Origin: Planctomycetota bacterium
Lineage (GTDB): Bacteria; Planctomycetota; Planctomycetia; Planctomycetales; Planctomycetaceae
Direction of reading: 5' to 3'
DNA: 5,789 bases
Assembly: GCA_027622115.1 (NCBI GenBank)
Contig: JAQBZS010000524.1
Location: forward strand, 1 to 5,789
Shown: positions 1 through 5,773 of the stretch, one piece after another
How the letters are laid out: every line of letters starts with the position of its first letter
How positions within the stretch are numbered: position 1 is the stretch's first letter
Program-made: the position numbers and the translations under genes
Notes under the pieces: generated by a model
The model's database searches: none
What the model was told of the DNA's origin: nothing
What the model saw: only the letters and a program-made list of their open reading frames with translations

Positions 1-48
1 GAAACCTGCGCCAAAGAATTCGTCAGTCAAGAGCGAATTTTCAACACC

Positions 49-111
49 CTAGGCTGGAGAGGACGCTCATGCCAGTCTTGCTCGCGCACGTGACCGCTCT
101 TCCTAGCCTAG
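49..111. repeat. Inverted repeat overlapping the candidate promoter
   Basis: CTAGGCT at 49-55 is the exact reverse complement of AGCCTAG at 105-111. GGA at 56-58 can also pair with TCC at 101-103 if T104 is bulged, giving a 10-bp stem with a 42-base loop. The right arm abuts the candidate -10 box at 113-118 and the loop contains the candidate -35. It could be an operator or the foot of a structured RNA. A chance 7-bp repeat at this distance is also quite possible. Confidence 0.25.
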
Positions 112-118
112 ATGTAAT
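90..118 (+). promoter_or_regulatory. Candidate sigma70-type promoter for the 195-residue membrane protein gene
   Basis: GTGACC at 90-95 matches the TTGACA -35 box at 4 of 6 positions. TGTAAT at 113-118 matches the TATAAT -10 box at 5 of 6. The spacer is exactly 17 bases. Transcription would start near 125 and leave a leader of about 67 bases before the ATG at 192. A second -35-like hexamer, TTGACT at 130-135, has no good partner 16-18 bases downstream. Box matching alone gives many false positives and planctomycete promoters are poorly defined, so this is tentative. Confidence 0.3.
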
Positions 119-191
119 TAAATGATTCGTTGACTTATCCGACTCGGTTCCACAAAGTACATGTGTCCTCGGCAAACCATCAGGCGAAGAA

Positions 192-779
192 ATGAAGCTA
201 AGTCGGCGAATGGGGCCATCCCCGGCAGAACTCCTTACGCATCTGTCGATCGTTGCTGCGCTGGTGGGTGGGTGGACGTGGCTCGTCAAGGTTAACAACT
301 TGAATGATGTAATTCATGCTGTCGGCATTTTGGTGGCATGCTTTGTCGATTTGCTCTGGATGCTGAGGCTTAATGCTGATCACTGGCTCGCGAAACGGAT
401 CGTCAAAGTAGCATTGGAAAAGTGTGAATCTGAGTTGATGTACATGTCCAGGGAGATGCTTGAAGAAGCAGGTGAGAAATACGTCCGAGCGGCTCGGCAC
501 TTTGAGGGCGGTCTCAAAATATTCCTAGAAAACTCGAACACTCGCCGCCGATTGGACGAGAATCTGCTGAAAGAGATCGACCCTTCCGACGCCGCTTGCC
601 TACGCGAGCGGTTTTCAATAATCAAAGACCGAGTTAAAGAAACTTGTCAGGAAGCGTTAAGAAGAGTGGCGGCGGTCGGAAACAACAATGAAGTAGCCAA
701 AGCGGCCATCCACGATGCTGGCCGAATCGTTCGAGTCGCGGCGGAGCAAGTCAAGACGGCACACGAAATGCTGACTTGA
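192..779 (+). CDS. Hypothetical protein, two N-terminal membrane segments plus helical tail
   Basis: I do not recognise this family. The 195-residue product has a basic N-terminus (KLSRR), a first hydrophobic segment at about 14-33, a short polar turn containing two Asn, and a second hydrophobic segment at about 40-60. A charged region follows, strongly helical and rich in Glu, Lys, Arg and Ala, to the C-terminus. Arg/Lys before the first segment and after the second (R59, K69, R70) predict a membrane hairpin with both ends in the cytoplasm. Helical stretches at about 66-115 and 133-193 suggest oligomerisation or partner contacts. ATG 192 is the only usable start, because the frame has a stop at 123-125 and no ATG, GTG or TTG in between. 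There is no strong ribosome binding site, only a weak purine run just upstream. By eye its codons look more AT-rich than those of the minus-strand genes. It probably belongs with the gene that follows. Confidence covers the gene being real, not a function. Confidence 0.72.
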   Translation: MKLSRRMGPSPAELLTHLSIVAALVGGWTWLVKVNNLNDVIHAVGILVACFVDLLWMLRLNADHWLAKRIVKVALEKCESELMYMSREMLEEAGEKYVRAARHFEGGLKIFLENSNTRRRLDENLLKEIDPSDAACLRERFSIIKDRVKETCQEALRRVAAVGNNNEVAKAAIHDAGRIVRVAAEQVKTAHEMLT

Positions 780-844
780 TGTTTTGGACGGGATTCTGGA
801 AAAGACTGAAGTTAAGGATGACAAACGGAAATGCCGAAAAGTAG
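779..844 (+). other. 21-codon mini-ORF bridging the two hypothetical genes
   Basis: ATG 779-781 shares its A with the TGA stop of the preceding gene (TGATG), the arrangement typical of translational reinitiation. The frame runs 21 codons to TAG 842-844, past the next gene's ATG at 831, so the two overlap by 14 bases. The peptide is basic and aromatic (MFWTGFWKRLKLR then MTNGNAEK). It may be a coupling element that carries ribosomes to the start at 831, a real micropeptide, or chance. Nothing beyond the arrangement supports it. Confidence 0.2.
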
Positions 845-1253
845 GGTTGAGACTTCGAGTTCCCAAAGTTCCGAGGCTGCGATCGTGATTATTCCTAAAG
901 ATGTGGATGCTGCAATTGGCTCTGCCGTCCGCGCGACCGCGACACTCGCGGAGCACGCCAGCCACGACACAGCGCACGACGCGTGTTTCGAATTGCGAGA
1001 AGCCACTCAGATCTTCTTTTTCGCGTTTGGTGATTATGGAGAACACGCATCGACGAAAACTCAAGAGTTACAAGATGCGTTAGTCAGGGCAAAGACCGAA
1101 CTTGCTCGCGCCTGTGAGTCAGAACTCGCAAATGACCCGCTTGTCGCAAAGTATCTCCGCTCCGTCCGCTGGAGATGTGAGTTTGTCGATGCACTGGTGT
1201 CTCGGAAACCGAAGCTCGTCCGAGAGTTGCTTGAGATGAAACCCGAGCAATAG
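831..1253 (+). CDS. Hypothetical small helical protein
   Basis: I recognise no domain. The product has 140 residues. It has a Ser-rich, probably disordered N-terminus (1-15), a short hydrophobic strand-like segment (AAIVIIPKDV, about 16-25), and then mostly helix to the end. An aromatic patch (IFFFAFGDYG, 61-70) is too short for a membrane span. Residues 74-100 and 104-138 are charged helices, and the C-terminus is rich in Lys, Arg, Leu and Glu. Cysteines lie at 52, 95 and 116 with no metal-binding spacing. The start is ATG 831, because a stop at 819-821 closes the frame upstream with no other start codon. A possible AAGGA at 813-817 is about 13 bases away, rather far. The gene follows the membrane protein gene by 51 bases on the same strand, so co-transcription is likely. 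The competing minus-strand frames covering 1064-657 and 1414-1061 have the Ser/Arg/Cys-rich look of antisense shadows. Confidence 0.6.
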   Translation: MPKSRVETSSSQSSEAAIVIIPKDVDAAIGSAVRATATLAEHASHDTAHDACFELREATQIFFFAFGDYGEHASTKTQELQDALVRAKTELARACESELANDPLVAKYLRSVRWRCEFVDALVSRKPKLVRELLEMKPEQ

Positions 1254-1330
1254 TCCATCTGCCGCGACAATAAGCAGCTGAATTCGTATTCCGGCAATTT
1301 GGCCGTGTTCCGCCTCGACGCGCGGCAAGT

Positions 1331-1353
1331 TCTTTCGAGTTCGACTCGAAGGG
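1331..1353 (+). terminator. Stem-loop 78 bases after the hypothetical gene; possible terminator without U-tract
   Basis: TTCGAGT at 1334-1340 pairs perfectly with ACTCGAA at 1344-1350 around a TCG triloop. Three outer pairs (T1331-G1353, C1332-G1352, T1333-G1351) extend it to 10 bp. Two of these are G-U wobbles that form only in plus-strand RNA, so the structure suits a transcript coming from the unknown gene pair. The absence of a following U-tract argues against a classical intrinsic terminator. It could mark the 3' end, protect it from exonucleases, or be chance. Confidence 0.3.
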
Positions 1354-1394
1354 AATCATCGCAACTCCGCATGGGCACGCACCGCACCAACAGT

Positions 1395-1413
1395 TGCTGA
1401 TTCGGAATCGGCA
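1395..1413 (+). repeat. Second stem-loop in the convergent region
   Basis: TGCTGATT at 1395-1402 pairs with AATCGGCA at 1406-1413 around a CGG triloop, giving 8 bp including one G-U pair (T1398-G1410) that forms only in plus-strand RNA. It sits 20 bases beyond the stop of the DUF1552 gene as seen from that strand, where that pair becomes a C-A mismatch. No T-run follows on either strand. Confidence 0.25.
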
Positions 1414-1432
1414 CGCGGGCCTTGCTTGACGG

Positions 1433-2830
1433 TCACACGTCGGCCAACGTGCCGGTGCTATCAGCGAATTTGTTGGTCTCGACGCCGAGACGCTGCAGCA
1501 TGGTGACGAAAAGATTCGACAGCGGGATGTCCTCGTGCGTCACCTCTTGCTGCCACGGTTCCCGACCACCGTTCCAGGGGCCGCCTTGCGGATTGGCGCC
1601 CGCGTGATTGAAGTACTGCCCGTGCTTGAACCCCATGTTCTTGCCGCCGACCAAGATTAATGGATAGTTGCGCGACAGGTGGAAGGCGCTCGACGCCGAG
1701 CCGAACAGGAGCAGTGTGTTGTCCAACATGTTGCCATGTCCGCCGGGTTCGGCAGTCGCCTTCAGCTTGCCCGCAAAGCGTTCGAATTCTTCGCTGAGGA
1801 ATCGACAATAGGTGCCGAAGTTCTTCCAACCGCCGGGATTTTTCGTTTCGTGCGACAATTGATGCGTCAGGTTGAATCCGACTGCCCGCGCGAGGTAGTC
1901 GCTGGCACCGATCCCGTTTTCTCGCCCGAGCTGGTATGTCGCGACTCGCGTGGAATCGGTTTTGAACGCGAGGTAAATCAGTTCAAACATCGTCTGAAGA
2001 TACACGCGTGGATCGTTCGGGGTGATGTCGAGTTTCAGGTGATCGACTCCAACTGTCGGAAGCGGAATGTTGATCCAACGTTTCGCTTTCTCGACTTTGA
2101 TCTCGGTGTCACGCACCGACTGGAGATACTCATCCAGCGTCTTCCGATCGTGCGTGGACAGCGTCTTCCGCAACGAGCGTGCATCGGCCAGAAGATCGTC
2201 CAGCGCGCTTTGACTCAGCGCCAGTCGCCGCGCCGCATCGTCATCGCTCTTGACAAACAGCATGTCGAAGATGCGCTTCGGCCTGTGTTCCGCCGGGATG
2301 GCTCGACCGCTGCGATTAAACGACACGGTGTGCGCGCCGCGCGGAGTTCCAGTGCCTCCATCGGTAGACATAACCAGTGACGAAAACCGAGTCTGATCGC
2401 CGACGTGAGCCGCAAATTCTTGATCAAGCGAGATGGAGTTCCGGTACTCTCCCGAAGGCCCGGTGGAAGCTCCGGTGAGAAACTGATCGGCATTCGAATG
2501 GCCGTGGATGCTCCGCACCGCTGGATGCGATAAGCCGGACAAAATCGTCAAGTCCTGGCGCAGCGGTTCCAGCGGTTCCAGGCATTTCGTAAACGTGAAT
2601 TTCTTTCCATTCCCATGCGGAAACCAAGCCCAATCCTTGTGAGCCGGATCCTTGGCCAGCGGCATCGGCACTCCATCGGGCATGTAGAAACAGGCGAGGC
2701 GTTTCCGTTCAGCCGGCTGTTCGGCGGAAGCTGCGAACTTGGTCAACGACTCGAACCACGGCAGTGCGAGCGCGACTCCGGAACCGCGAAGAAATCTCCG
2801 ACGGTCGACTGATGAGAGATTCGTATTCAT
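1433..2830 (-). CDS. DUF1552 domain protein, Tat-exported
   Basis: The 465-residue product has the usual DUF1552 length and layout. The N-terminus carries a twin-arginine signal: DRRRFLRG (9-16) fits the S/T-R-R-x-F-L-K pattern, a short hydrophobic stretch follows (GVALALPWF, 18-26), and an ASA site at 34-36 suggests cleavage before E37. Family hallmarks in order are the ACFYMPDGVPM segment (46-56), the WFPHGNG block (69-75), LTILSGLSHP (94-103), HGHSNADQFLTG (109-120), SLDQEFA (134-140), LDEYLQSVRDTE (232-243), the TYQLGRENG region (298-306), and the C-terminal NTLLLFGSAS and SRNYPLILVGG segments (371-396). DUF1552 appears distantly related to DUF1501 and alkaline-phosphatase-like proteins; its biochemical role is not established. 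Known relatives usually neighbour a large DUF1592/DUF1587-type cytochrome-like protein, which is absent here. ATG 2830 places the Tat motif correctly; a second ATG 7 bases upstream is out of frame. The ribosome binding site is weak. It follows tex by 135 bases and may have its own promoter there. Confidence 0.93.
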   Translation of the reverse strand: MNTNLSSVDRRRFLRGSGVALALPWFESLTKFAASAEQPAERKRLACFYMPDGVPMPLAKDPAHKDWAWFPHGNGKKFTFTKCLEPLEPLRQDLTILSGLSHPAVRSIHGHSNADQFLTGASTGPSGEYRNSISLDQEFAAHVGDQTRFSSLVMSTDGGTGTPRGAHTVSFNRSGRAIPAEHRPKRIFDMLFVKSDDDAARRLALSQSALDDLLADARSLRKTLSTHDRKTLDEYLQSVRDTEIKVEKAKRWINIPLPTVGVDHLKLDITPNDPRVYLQTMFELIYLAFKTDSTRVATYQLGRENGIGASDYLARAVGFNLTHQLSHETKNPGGWKNFGTYCRFLSEEFERFAGKLKATAEPGGHGNMLDNTLLLFGSASSAFHLSRNYPLILVGGKNMGFKHGQYFNHAGANPQGGPWNGGREPWQQEVTHEDIPLSNLFVTMLQRLGVETNKFADSTGTLADV

Positions 2831-2892
2831 GAGTCATGTCTTTCTTGAGACGACGAAGCAACCGCGTCTGTAGGACCAACAGTATGTGGATT

Positions 2893-2920
2893 CTCGCTCA
2901 TTTTAGGAATATCGAGCGAG
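2893..2920 (-). promoter_or_regulatory. Inverted repeat around a -10-like box upstream of the DUF1552 gene
   Basis: CTCGCTC at 2893-2899 and GAGCGAG at 2914-2920 are exact reverse complements with a 14-base spacer. Read on the minus strand, the spacer contains TAAAAT (2905-2900), matching TATAAT at 5 of 6 positions. It lies about 70 bases before the DUF1552 start codon, a normal distance for a promoter. No convincing -35 box lies 16-18 bases upstream. The arrangement could be a repressor or activator site on a promoter. As RNA the loop is large and has no U-tract, so a tex terminator is less likely. Confidence 0.3.
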
Positions 2921-2965
2921 TGATGGCCGGGGTTGGAGCGACCGCGTGTAATACGGCCAGCCGCA

Positions 2966-5161
2966 TTAGCTCGCCGGATCACGCATTGTCAGCCCCACGC
3001 GATGGCGATCGCGATCGATGCTCAGCACCCACACCTTGATCACGTCCCCGATGGACACGATTTCGTGCGGCGACGCCACGAAGCGGTTGGCCATCTGGCT
3101 GATGTGGACCAGGCCGCTGTCCTTGATGCCGATATCCACGAACGCTCCGAAGTCCACGACATTCAGCACCGTGCCGTTCAACGGCATGCCCTCGTGCAGA
3201 TCGTCCAGCTTCATCACTCCCTGCTTGAACACCGGTCCGGGCAGATTCGTGCGCGGATCTCGTCCGGGTCGACTTAGATCGTTCAGAATGTCGTCCAACG
3301 TCGGCAAACCGAGGCCCACCGATTCCGCCAGTGTTTTTCGATCAAATTCGGCGGCCTTCGTTTGCAAGAGTTCGCGACTGACTGGATCTCCGAGCACCTG
3401 CGACGGGGCCAGGTCGAGCTGCTTCAGAATTCGACGCGTGGCTTGATAACTCTCAGGATGGATCCACGTCGAGTCGAGCGGTTGGTCTCCGTCCTTGATC
3501 CTGAGAAAACCGGCAGCTTGCGTGAATTTGGTTTTTCCCAAGCCCGGAACTTCCAGCAATTGTTGACGGTTCTTGAAGCGACCGACTTCATTTCTCCAGT
3601 CGACCACCTGCCGAGCCGTCTTCTGATTCAAGCCCGAGACGTACCGCAACAGCGATGCGCTGGCGGTATTCAAGTTGACACCCACGAAGTTCACGCACGA
3701 CGAAATCACTTGGTCCAAAGACTCTTGCAACCGCTTGGCATTCACATCGTGTTGATACATGCCCACACCCAAATGCTGCGGCTCGATCTTGACCAATTCG
3801 CTGAGCGGATCTTGCAACCGGCGACCGATCGAGATTGTGCCGCGCACGGTGGCATCGAGATCCGGGAATTCGTCGCCGGCGATGGGACTTGCGGAATAGA
3901 TGCTGGCCCCGGATTCATTCACAATGACATACCGGCAATCAAGCGAGTGTTCGTCAATCGTCGCTGCAACCAACTCTTCCGTTTCTCGACATGCCGTCCC
4001 GTTTCCGATGGCGATCAACGGGATTTCGAATCGCCGCAACAATTCCACGAGCTTTCCGCGTGTCTCAACGATCTTCTCCGCGGAACCGATGATGTAGATC
4101 ACGTCGTGATGCAGGCACTTGCCGGTTTCGCTCAAGACGGCGACCTTGCAGCCCGTGCGAAACCCAGGATCGATCGCCAGCACGCGTTGACCGTCGAGCG
4201 GTGGTTGCATCAACAACGCTCTCAAGTTTTGGGCGAAGACTTCCACGGCATGGGTTTCCGCGCGGTCCGTCATGTCGCGGCGGATTTCTCGATCGAGACT
4301 TGGCTGAATCAAGCGATTCAAGGCGTCCGAGATGCAGTCGCTCAAGAAGTCCAGGAAGCGGTGATGACGCAAGCGGTAATGTCCTTGCACCATGCGTTCC
4401 GCGCGTTCTCCATCCCAATCGAGTTTGACGCGCAACGCGCCGGCTTTCTCGCCGCGATTGATGGCCATCGCACGATGCGGCGGAAGTCGAGCCACTCGTT
4501 CCGAGTAGTCGAAATAGTCTTGATACTCGAGACCGTTTTCTCGCCCGTCCTTGGTGGCGACGACCACGAGCTGCCCGGTTTGCTGAGCAATCTCGCGAGC
4601 CTTCTCACGGATCTCGGCGTCTTCACTGATCCGTTCGGCCAAGATGTCGCTGGCACCGCGAAGCACTTCGTCGGTCGTTGGCAATTCCTGGTCCGGATTC
4701 ACATACGAGCGAGCGACCGTGTCGAGTGAATTGATCGCACGGTCTTCGGACCAAATCGCATCGGCCAGTGGTTCCAAACCGCGTTCTCGCGCGGCCATGG
4801 CGCGCGAGCGACGTTTCGGTTTGAACGGCAAATAAAGGTCTTCGAGTCGCTTCAGCGAATCCGCGCCGACAATGGCGTGGCGAAGTTCGACCGTAAGTTT
4901 CCCCTGGCCTTCAATGCTGCGGAGGATCGCGTTCGCTCGATCAGCGAGTTGCCGAAAGTTTGCAACTTGCTCTTCAACGGCGCGAATCTGCTCTTCGTTG
5001 AGGTTGCCCGTCCGTTCCTTCCGATAGCGAGTAATGAACGGGACGGTATTTCCTTCATCCAGCAGCGCCACCACGCCTTGAACGTGCGACAAATTCAGTT
5101 GGATGTTTGCCGCCACGAGAGCCAGATCGACGGTGACGGGATTCTCAAGCTGAGTCGTCAT
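2966..5161 (-). CDS. tex: Tex family transcription accessory RNA-binding protein
   Basis: This is a complete 731-residue Tex protein, within the usual range of about 720-780. Tex is a cytoplasmic nucleic-acid-binding factor linked to transcription in bacteria (first named for toxin expression in Bordetella) and related to eukaryotic Spt6. Domains in order: the helical Tex N-terminal domain at about 10-200, with the conserved PFITRYRKERTGNLNEEQIR at 41-60; a YqgF/RNase H-like domain at about 326-455, with LAIDPGFRTGCKVAV (328-342), GNGTACRETE (387-396) and VNESGASIYSAS (414-425); the block GRRLQDPLSELVKIEPQHLG (446-465); tandem helix-hairpin-helix motifs at about 495-555 (NTASASLLRYVSGLN, LLEVPGLGK); and an S1 RNA-binding domain at about 656-728 (VVDFGAFVDIG, GLVHISQMA). 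The protein ends directly after the S1 domain, without the extra C-terminal tail seen in some homologues. The start is fixed: a TAA in frame lies 9 bases before ATG 5161. There is no clear Shine-Dalgarno sequence; GGAT sits about 14-17 bases upstream. Confidence 0.97.
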   Translation of the reverse strand: MTTQLENPVTVDLALVAANIQLNLSHVQGVVALLDEGNTVPFITRYRKERTGNLNEEQIRAVEEQVANFRQLADRANAILRSIEGQGKLTVELRHAIVGADSLKRLEDLYLPFKPKRRSRAMAARERGLEPLADAIWSEDRAINSLDTVARSYVNPDQELPTTDEVLRGASDILAERISEDAEIREKAREIAQQTGQLVVVATKDGRENGLEYQDYFDYSERVARLPPHRAMAINRGEKAGALRVKLDWDGERAERMVQGHYRLRHHRFLDFLSDCISDALNRLIQPSLDREIRRDMTDRAETHAVEVFAQNLRALLMQPPLDGQRVLAIDPGFRTGCKVAVLSETGKCLHHDVIYIIGSAEKIVETRGKLVELLRRFEIPLIAIGNGTACRETEELVAATIDEHSLDCRYVIVNESGASIYSASPIAGDEFPDLDATVRGTISIGRRLQDPLSELVKIEPQHLGVGMYQHDVNAKRLQESLDQVISSCVNFVGVNLNTASASLLRYVSGLNQKTARQVVDWRNEVGRFKNRQQLLEVPGLGKTKFTQAAGFLRIKDGDQPLDSTWIHPESYQATRRILKQLDLAPSQVLGDPVSRELLQTKAAEFDRKTLAESVGLGLPTLDDILNDLSRPGRDPRTNLPGPVFKQGVMKLDDLHEGMPLNGTVLNVVDFGAFVDIGIKDSGLVHISQMANRFVASPHEIVSIGDVIKVWVLSIDRDRHRVGLTMRDPAS

Positions 5162-5425
5162 GTTGCGATTTTACATCCTTGCGAGCACGGATTTCGAGTT
5201 CGGCGATTGACGCCGCTTGGGCATTCGGAAGTCGCGGTTAATCGAATTCTGGCTTAAAGCTGCATGTTTTGAGACAAGGCTGTTTCAACGGCTCCGTTCG
5301 TGCGGAAGCCGTACGATTTTCTGGTGTCGGTTTTACTTTGTTGCCAAATCCCTCGACAACTTCAGTGCGGAGCCAAACTAACAGAAGCTGACGAGTCGGC
5401 ACGAGTCACGGACGCCGCTGCCGCC
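5162..5425. other. Intergenic region between the I9-like gene and tex
   Basis: These 264 bases separate two minus-strand genes and presumably hold the tex promoter and leader. I find no credible small gene. On the minus strand TTGAAA (5287-5282) looks like a -35 box, but the hexamer 17 bases on (ATGCAG) is a poor -10, so no promoter is called. A bulged hairpin lies at 5288-5312. ACGAGTC occurs twice in direct orientation, 10 bases apart, at 5391-5397 and 5401-5407. Confidence 0.5.
5288..5312. repeat. Bulged hairpin in the tex leader region
   Basis: ACGGCTCCG at 5288-5296 pairs with CGG (5303-5305) and AGCCGT (5307-5312), leaving A5306 bulged and a 6-base loop, for nine Watson-Crick pairs in all. 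On the plus strand ATTTT follows four bases later, but no plus-strand gene precedes it to terminate. On the minus strand, where it would separate the I9-like gene from tex, the bases after it are GA-rich with no T-run. It could be a factor-assisted 3' end of the upstream gene or a leader structure. Confidence 0.35.
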
Positions 5426-5773
5426 TCAAGGTATGTGGCGATTTGCGCGGATCGTCCGCACACCGGGTATCAGCGCGATGGCTCTCAATTCAGCTGGTAG
5501 AGCCCGAACGGCAATCGCCCCTGCTGATTGCAGGATATTCATCGATCCAGGGACGACCGCTTCTACCTGATGGGCCACGCGCTCCAATTCGGCCGCTCGG
5601 TTTCCTGGCTCGCTCACGATCTCGCGAGGCGAACGGCGAATTCCCGTGTGCGCGATCAACACTTGGCGTCGAGGCAACCTAGCTTCCACAATGAATTCGC
5701 GCGGATCGTGGAACCATTCGTCGAATTCCTCGGTGAGGATCAGCTTAGCATCGATGGTGGATTTTTCGTTCAT
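5426..5773 (-). CDS. Small protein resembling a free-standing peptidase inhibitor I9 / subtilase propeptide
   Basis: The 115-residue product fits the beta-alpha-beta-beta-alpha-beta order of the I9 (subtilase propeptide) fold. A strand at REFIVEARLP (25-34) is followed by a helix at about 57-74 (GNRAAELERVAHQVEAVV), two strands within 78-92 (SMNILQ then AGAIAVRAL), a helix PAELRAIALIPGV (93-105) and an ending strand RTIRANRHIP. The LPxxLxxLxxLPGVxxVxxNR-type ending is typical of I9 domains just before a subtilase catalytic domain, but here a stop follows at once and the next gene is tex. It therefore looks like an independent inhibitor or intramolecular chaperone acting in trans. There is no signal peptide. 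The start is ATG 5773; only a weak GAG lies upstream, and an out-of-frame TGA at 5785-5783 could end a preceding gene. A partner subtilase may lie beyond the right edge of the window. The family assignment is by pattern only; the gene itself is quite likely real. Confidence 0.6.
   Translation of the reverse strand: MNEKSTIDAKLILTEEFDEWFHDPREFIVEARLPRRQVLIAHTGIRRSPREIVSEPGNRAAELERVAHQVEAVVPGSMNILQSAGAIAVRALPAELRAIALIPGVRTIRANRHIP

Larger units (their letters stand above)
1..191. other. Leader region upstream of the first plus-strand gene
   Basis: No complete gene is visible here. On the plus strand all three frames are open from the left edge, to stops at 50-52, 91-93 and 123-125, so the 3' end of an upstream gene could enter the window, but nothing identifies which frame would be coding. 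The stretch holds a candidate promoter at 90-118 and an inverted repeat with arms at 49-58 and 101-111. A minus-strand open frame covering 298-41 overlaps the start of the first gene and has a Ser/Thr/Arg-rich composition without family character, so it is not called. Confidence 0.5.
1254..1432. other. Convergent intergenic region
   Basis: This spacer lies between the stop of the plus-strand gene pair and the stop of the minus-strand DUF1552 gene. I see no credible coding sequence in it. It contains stem-loops at 1302-1326, 1331-1353 and 1395-1413. None is followed by a run of T on either strand, so no standard intrinsic terminator can be called. Confidence 0.6.

Noticed and set aside
657..1064. 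135-codon minus-strand open frame across the two unknown genes
   Set aside because: It is Ser/Arg/Cys-rich with no family character, and it overlaps both plus-strand frames, which have balanced compositions and tidy adjacent spacing.
1061..1414. 117-codon minus-strand open frame reaching into the convergent spacer
   Set aside because: It is mostly antisense to the 140-residue gene, its composition is Ser/Arg/Cys-rich, and no ribosome binding site or recognisable motif is present.
1679..2380. 233-codon plus-strand open frame antisense to the DUF1552 gene
   Set aside because: The DUF1552 reading matches its family over the whole length, while this frame gives a low-complexity Arg/Val/Gln-rich product typical of an antisense shadow.
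2824..2837. Alternative ATG 7 bases upstream of the DUF1552 start
   Set aside because: It is out of frame with the Tat signal and leads to a Ser/Arg-rich nonsense product.
3362..4729. 455-codon open frame on the plus strand, antisense to tex
   Set aside because: It lies wholly inside the clearly conserved tex gene. Its translation is rich in Arg, Gln, His, Asp and Val without domain character, as expected of the complement of a codon-biased gene. It is unusually long, but nothing suggests translation.
5391..5407. ACGAGTC direct repeat with 10-base period
   Set aside because: Only two copies of 7 bases occur, which is expected by chance; no array and no flanking mobile element are present.
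5443..5682. 79-codon plus-strand open frame opposite the I9-like gene
   Set aside because: The minus-strand reading shows a coherent alternating strand/helix pattern and an I9-like ending. The plus-strand product is Arg/Pro/Ser-rich and lacks structure.
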